Below, piece after piece: positions 28,647 through 32,532 of a stretch of 32,532 bases of DNA (its first letter is position 1; each line of letters starts with the position of its first letter). The stretch comes from Halobacteriales archaeon (GTDB taxonomy: Archaea; Halobacteriota; Halobacteria; Halobacteriales; Hikarchaeaceae): NCBI GenBank assembly GCA_022450005.1, contig JAKURE010000006.1, forward strand, positions 1 through 32,532. The letters are read 5' to 3'. A program made the translations under genes and the position numbers. The notes under the pieces were generated by a model. It did no database searches. It was not told where the DNA came from and was given only the letters and a program-made list of their open reading frames with translations.

Positions 28647-28853
28647 ATGAAACTAATAGTGGTAAATCAAAATAACCCCGAACGAATCTTTCGAGCAATG
28701 GTCGCACTTATATTTTTAGGTATGGCTGTATTTATGGATCCGGGACTTTTGCGCCTCATTTCCCTCTTCAGTGGACTTGGATTGATGTTTAATGCAATCA
28801 CTGGAACTTGTTTCTTTTACCGATTCCTTGGGTACAGTAGCTGCCCAACCTGA
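28647..28853 (+). CDS. DUF2892/YgaP-TM-like membrane protein
   Basis: NNPERIFRAMVALIFLGMAVFM...LRLISLFSGLGLMFNAITGTCFFYRFLGYSSCP. Confidence 0.8.
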   Translation: MKLIVVNQNNPERIFRAMVALIFLGMAVFMDPGLLRLISLFSGLGLMFNAITGTCFFYRFLGYSSCPT

Positions 28854-28915
28854 ACTTGATTCCCGCTATCATTTAACACAAAAGAATATGCCCTGTCAAT
28901 TCCTACCTATATCAA

Positions 28916-29017
28916 ATGTGTTGTAATGATACTCCCCATTCCCACTGTTGCCAATGCCACCCATGTACATGCGATCCTTGTCTCTGCACCGAAGAAGATC
29001 CTTGCAGATGCATGTAA
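28916..29017 (+). CDS. Cys-rich CxC-type (metallothionein-like) micro-protein 2 (not in supplied ORF track)
   Basis: MCCNDTPHSHCCQCHPCTCDPCLCTEEDPCRCM*; 33 aa with 11 Cys; core CQCxPCTCDPCLCTEExPCxC shared with 24918-25073. Confidence 0.85.
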   Translation: MCCNDTPHSHCCQCHPCTCDPCLCTEEDPCRCM

Positions 29018-29056
29018 TTTCGCCGACAAATATTCCATAAACAGGAGAAAACTAAA

Positions 29057-29170
29057 ATGACTATTGACCCATCAGACCAATATACAAAAAATCTAGTGAT
29101 TGGCCAAGTAGTACTCTATACCTTATTAGTACTCGCAGCCATTTCTTTCGCTTATTTTTTTATAAATTAA
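29057..29170 (+). CDS. 37-aa single-TM micro-protein (not in supplied ORF track)
   Basis: MTIDPSDQYTKNLVIGQVVLYTLLVLAAISFAYFFIN*; AGGAG upstream; N-terminus matches MSIDPS of 28374 and TIDPK of EtfA. Confidence 0.7.
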   Translation: MTIDPSDQYTKNLVIGQVVLYTLLVLAAISFAYFFIN

Positions 29171-29187
29171 TGCCAAACTGCTACTAG

Positions 29188-29526
29188 TTACACCAAATAA
29201 ATCACGGTGTTATCTAAACCTATAAACCACTCATCGATTTCTCTAGCTGCTAAGTTATTTATCCTGGTGTTTTCCAATTCCTTTTCGTCGATTATTTGCT
29301 TTAATGCAACCCGATCAATATCTCCATTTTTTACTTTCCAACTGCAGTTTGTGCATAGGACAATTAAGTTCGAAAGTGTATGTGCCCCTCCATCTTCAGA
29401 CGGTTTGATATGGTGTACTCGTGGGGATTCTCCATGTAGATTCAACGTGCAATGTTCGCATCGCTGATCGCACCTCATAATGACCCCTCGCTCAACTCGT
29501 TTCTGTATGGCCCAGCCCCCAGGCAT
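29188..29526 (-). CDS. Small HNH-domain protein; ATG at 29526 preferred over GTG at 29535
   Basis: CDQRCEHC...VHHIKPSEDGGAHTLSNLIVLCTNCSWKV. Confidence 0.88.
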   Translation of the reverse strand: MPGGWAIQKRVERGVIMRCDQRCEHCTLNLHGESPRVHHIKPSEDGGAHTLSNLIVLCTNCSWKVKNGDIDRVALKQIIDEKELENTRINNLAAREIDEWFIGLDNTVIYLV

Positions 29527-29534
29527 GATAGACA

Positions 29535-29575
29535 CTAGCTAGCATAATCTACACCCATTTATAGTTTCCGCAGAC
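29535..29575 (-). promoter_or_regulatory. Promoter/5'UTR module copy A (upstream of the HNH gene)
   Basis: Ungapped alignment to 32419-32459 with about 31/41 identical bases, including TATAGTTT and ctagctagcata. Confidence 0.7.
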
Positions 29576-29585
29576 TATTCCTAAT

Positions 29586-30110
29586 GTGTCACAGCAAAGA
29601 GATCTCATTTTGTCTATTGCTGTAAGCGCCGATGGATTCATCGCCACACCCAACGGTGGAATCGATTGGTTACCTCAACCAAGAGAAGAAGAAGATTATG
29701 GGCATGCTGAATTCTTAGAACGCATTGATTGTGTAGTCATGGGTCGAAACACCTGGGAATTTGTTTCTGATCACGATGGAGGGGACTACTTTAGTCAGTT
29801 CGACTGTCACGTACTCTCTAGAGAAGATATCGTTGAGGGGTTCTGGATGGGTGATGGGATTGGGTATATTCACGAACTAAAAGAACAAGAAGGACTTGAT
29901 ATCTGGTTGGTAGGTGGTGGAATTCTTAGCGGGGAGTGTTTGGAAGCAGGAATCATTGATGAAATCATCCTCACCGAGGCCCCAATTACGTTAGGCGAAG
30001 GGTTACCTCTATTTGGAGAATATGGAACTGCCGTACCAGATTCGTGGTCATGTGTCTTTGAACGAGAGTTCTCAGATGGACTAATTCAAAAAACGTTTAG
30101 ACCACTTTAA
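29586..30110 (+). CDS. Dihydrofolate reductase/RibD C-terminal family protein
   Basis: LILSIAVSADGFIATPNGGIDWL, CVVMGRNTWEFV, LDIWLVGGGILSGECLEAGIIDEIILTEAPITLGEGLPLF. Confidence 0.92.
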   Translation: MSQQRDLILSIAVSADGFIATPNGGIDWLPQPREEEDYGHAEFLERIDCVVMGRNTWEFVSDHDGGDYFSQFDCHVLSREDIVEGFWMGDGIGYIHELKEQEGLDIWLVGGGILSGECLEAGIIDEIILTEAPITLGEGLPLFGEYGTAVPDSWSCVFEREFSDGLIQKTFRPL

Positions 30111-31417
30111 TAAATACAATCCCATTTCATCTTTTTCGTTTCCTCATCCCAACCCGCATAGATTGCATCTGTGCACCCTGGACCACATGTTTTATCCAAC
30201 CATTCCTGCTTAGTTAACCCCTCACTACATGCTATACAGGAAGCTGTCATCGCTTTACAACACGCCCACACCTCTTCTTCCCCCTGATCGTGATCTGCCC
30301 TATAACTTCCATCCGGTATCACTGTCGGGAAATTAAAACCCGAATCATTGAGCAGTTCAAACGCCAAGACATCTTTTTGCTCCAACTCGTCACGTGTACA
30401 AATTCCCCATTCCTCATTAATAATCTCAGATTCATCCTTACTCTCTACACACGCATGTGTAAGTTCAGGGTCCAATGCACCCATGTTGGCCATTAGAATC
30501 CAGTAAAAGTATTCCATAGTCTGACATCCATACCCGCAAGTTGGATCATAATATTTATACCACGCATCGTCTGGGTACTGCTTAGGTATATCTTTGAAGT
30601 AACCACCACGAGCCGTGTCCATCGCAACAGTAAGTTTTACACTGAGTTCTCCTTGACCACTCTCCAGTCTTTCTGGATCACCTTGCACATCTAGCCAAGG
30701 ATGATACTCACCATTCCCCAATTGCTCTGGGTATGCTCTGAACCACCCCCATGTAACAATGTGCCAAACTTCCTCTAAATTGGCATCCCATTCTCCCGGA
30801 CCACCATTTTTTATTGCATTGGCATTTGCTATCCCACCAAATACCCAGTTATCTCCACTTTCTATCTGCCCTCCACTATCGAACTCTCCATAAAACATAT
30901 TTGCGCCTAGTACTACCACATCTTCACAATGTGTATTGACATAATCACGGAACGCTTCTTTGTCTTTCCCCGTCCACACGGGGGAAAGATAATTGTTCTC
31001 AACTAATCCTCGCAATACGTTTGGATCATCTGGAACCCCATCTTCGTCATTGTCTATGTACTGTGCCAATACATTTGCAGTATGTTGCACTTTTTCTATC
31101 GGCGCATCTTCTGGGGCAATCACATAGACTCCAAATACATCTATAAATATATCCGCAAAATTACTCTCATTTACACATTCTACTGGATGTTCTGATAATA
31201 TCTCAAACGTAGGTACTCCGGGTGCTATAATCGAGGAAACCTGCTCTTTTGGAACTTCTTTCTTAGTATCTTCATCTCCATGATCCTCATGATCTTCTTC
31301 CCCATGATCGTGGTCAGAATGGTCAGAATGGCCCTGATCCGTTACAATCTCTCCTCCTCCTACACACCCTGCAAGCACAAGGCACACAACACACAGAATG
31401 ATTATAGAACGTTTCAC
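30107..31417 (-). CDS. Uncharacterised lipoprotein with His/Asp-rich N-terminal stretch; proposed GTG start at 31417
   Basis: (M)KRSIIILCVVCLVLAGC lipobox, then GHSDHSDHDHGEEDHEDHGDED; conserved-looking EEVWHIVTWGWFRAYPEQLG and Cys-rich C-terminus. Confidence 0.8.
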   Translation of the reverse strand: MKRSIIILCVVCLVLAGCVGGGEIVTDQGHSDHSDHDHGEEDHEDHGDEDTKKEVPKEQVSSIIAPGVPTFEILSEHPVECVNESNFADIFIDVFGVYVIAPEDAPIEKVQHTANVLAQYIDNDEDGVPDDPNVLRGLVENNYLSPVWTGKDKEAFRDYVNTHCEDVVVLGANMFYGEFDSGGQIESGDNWVFGGIANANAIKNGGPGEWDANLEEVWHIVTWGWFRAYPEQLGNGEYHPWLDVQGDPERLESGQGELSVKLTVAMDTARGGYFKDIPKQYPDDAWYKYYDPTCGYGCQTMEYFYWILMANMGALDPELTHACVESKDESEIINEEWGICTRDELEQKDVLAFELLNDSGFNFPTVIPDGSYRADHDQGEEEVWACCKAMTASCIACSEGLTKQEWLDKTCGPGCTDAIYAGWDEETKKMKWDCIY

Positions 31418-31797
31418 CCAATCGCCTCCCACAAATAGGCAACGTTGATCAGAGATGCAAAGCTCATCCATGCGATATACGGCCAAACCAACATTGAAGC
31501 AACCCGGCTAACATCATAAACCAACATCGCATAATATGCGGTAAATGCGATCATGCCAAGGAGCATAATTAATGATACGGCGTAGGATGCAGAATTGAAC
31601 ACCTGTGGCCATAACAAATTCAATGTCAACTGAGCTATGAATAATCCAAAAACAAGATTTGAATTTTCCAACCCATCTCTGCTGATCCAAGCGAGAGAAA
31701 CACTGACACCCATGCAGATGTACAGGAACGTCCATACCGGCCCAATAACCCAACTAGGAGGTTGAAACCATGGACTATATTCAGAATCAAACGTCAT
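31414..31797 (-). CDS. TspO/MBR-like membrane protein lacking the usual first TM helix
   Basis: SPWFQPPSWVIGPVWTFLYICMGVSVSLAW, QLTLNLLWPQVF, WPYIAWMSFASLINVAYLW. Confidence 0.88.
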   Translation of the reverse strand: MTFDSEYSPWFQPPSWVIGPVWTFLYICMGVSVSLAWISRDGLENSNLVFGLFIAQLTLNLLWPQVFNSASYAVSLIMLLGMIAFTAYYAMLVYDVSRVASMLVWPYIAWMSFASLINVAYLWEAIG

Positions 31798-31798
31798 T

Positions 31799-32251
31799 CT
31801 AAGCCACTTCCGCTACAAAAATTGGAATCATTCGATCTGTTTTATCTTGGTAGTCTTGGTATGGGGGATATGCTTCTACCCCTAGTCCCCACAATCTCTG
31901 GTATTCCTCTTCGTCTTCGACCTCTCTAACTGTCATAGAATGCACTTCAGTTTTATCTCTAACTTCTACATTTGGATCTGCTTTCAAGTTGTGGTACCAG
32001 TGAGGGTTCGCCGGCCTCCCACCCTTTGATGCAATAAGAACATACCGATCCCCGTCCATCACTTTCATCAGTGGAGTTTTTCTAATTGCCCCTGTTTTAT
32101 GACCGGTATTAGTAACAATAATCACTGGCAAATCCGTGTCTCTTAAATTCGTTCCTTCAGTCCCCCCGCTCCCTTCATATAATTCGACTTGATCTGCTAC
32201 CCACTCCCACGTACTGGGGATATATTTGCCCATGCAATCCTCCAAAGACAT
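31799..32251 (-). CDS. Deazaflavin (F420)-dependent nitroreductase (Ddn) family protein
   Basis: VIIVTNTGHKTGAIRKTPLMKVMDGDRYVLIASKGGRPANPHWYHNLKADPNVEV. Confidence 0.93.
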   Translation of the reverse strand: MSLEDCMGKYIPSTWEWVADQVELYEGSGGTEGTNLRDTDLPVIIVTNTGHKTGAIRKTPLMKVMDGDRYVLIASKGGRPANPHWYHNLKADPNVEVRDKTEVHSMTVREVEDEEEYQRLWGLGVEAYPPYQDYQDKTDRMIPIFVAEVA

Positions 32252-32252
32252 C

Positions 32253-32414
32253 TCATTCTATAAGTTCTACGATTGTGTCTTGGGCATAACATTCTGGACA
32301 GAGTTTGTCCCCTTGCGCTGGCTCATCAAACACAGCGCTACACAGACCACATTGAAACTTCTTCGCAGAGCCTCCTGTTGCTTCTCCTTTCTTTTTATTC
32401 CATCCTATGGGCAT
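32253..32414 (-). CDS. 53-aa zinc-ribbon protein; start corrected to ATG at 32414
   Basis: MPIGWNKKKGEATGGSAKKFQCGLCSAVFDEPAQGDKLCPECYAQDTIVELIE. Confidence 0.75.
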   Translation of the reverse strand: MPIGWNKKKGEATGGSAKKFQCGLCSAVFDEPAQGDKLCPECYAQDTIVELIE

Positions 32415-32418
32415 GGCG

Positions 32419-32459
32419 CTAGCTAGCATACGCCACACACGGTTATAGTTTGCGCACCA
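32419..32459 (-). promoter_or_regulatory. Promoter/5'UTR module copy B (upstream of the zinc-ribbon gene)
   Basis: Matches 29535-29575; minus strand reads TGCGCAAACTATAA...TATGCTAGCTAG. Confidence 0.7.
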
Positions 32460-32532
32460 CTGATACTTAGAAGGCATTTATCCTATACTATGATCTTACA
32501 CGTATCATGGATTCATCATATTCTATGCTTGC

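Noticed and set aside
31318-31332. Short tandem repeat tggtcagaatggtcagaatgg
   Set aside because: Explained by the repeated His-Ser-Asp codons of the lipoprotein His/Asp-rich segment.

Overview
Low-GC archaeal chromosome segment. Several small proteins look like families I know from haloarchaea (DUF5830-like, HAH_0734-like, a 40-aa zinc finger, a doublet histone, archaeosortase A, and EtfA with an N-terminal extension). I infer a non-halophilic relative of Halobacteria, possibly marine Hikarchaeia/MG-IV; the sequence alone does not prove this. Contents: (i) a catabolic-looking region at ~1-10 kb: XDH/CoxL-type molybdoenzyme with an in-frame stop, amidohydrolase, Rieske ferredoxin, two cupins, SDR, OCD-like dehydrogenase, zinc alcohol dehydrogenase and an orphan nitrile-hydratase-beta-like protein; (ii) an etfB-etfA-fixC(X) operon with a Zn-ferredoxin-like gene; (iii) translation genes (aSUI1, eL15, eL42, eS27, aIF2alpha, Nop10), three tRNAs (Met with intron, Asn, Arg), cca, histone, RPA, archaeosortase, UbiD and MscS; (iv) a small-ORF region at 28.2-29.2 kb. 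Main novelty candidates: two paralogous CxC-type metallothionein-like micro-proteins (24918-25073 and 28916-29017, the second absent from the ORF track); a ~50-aa domain present three times at the EtfA N-terminus and once as a membrane-anchored stand-alone protein, with a nearby 37-aa membrane peptide sharing its N-terminus; a structured GC-rich leader before eL15; and a near-identical promoter/5'UTR module in front of an HNH gene and a zinc-ribbon gene. All assignments come from reading translations. No database search was run.
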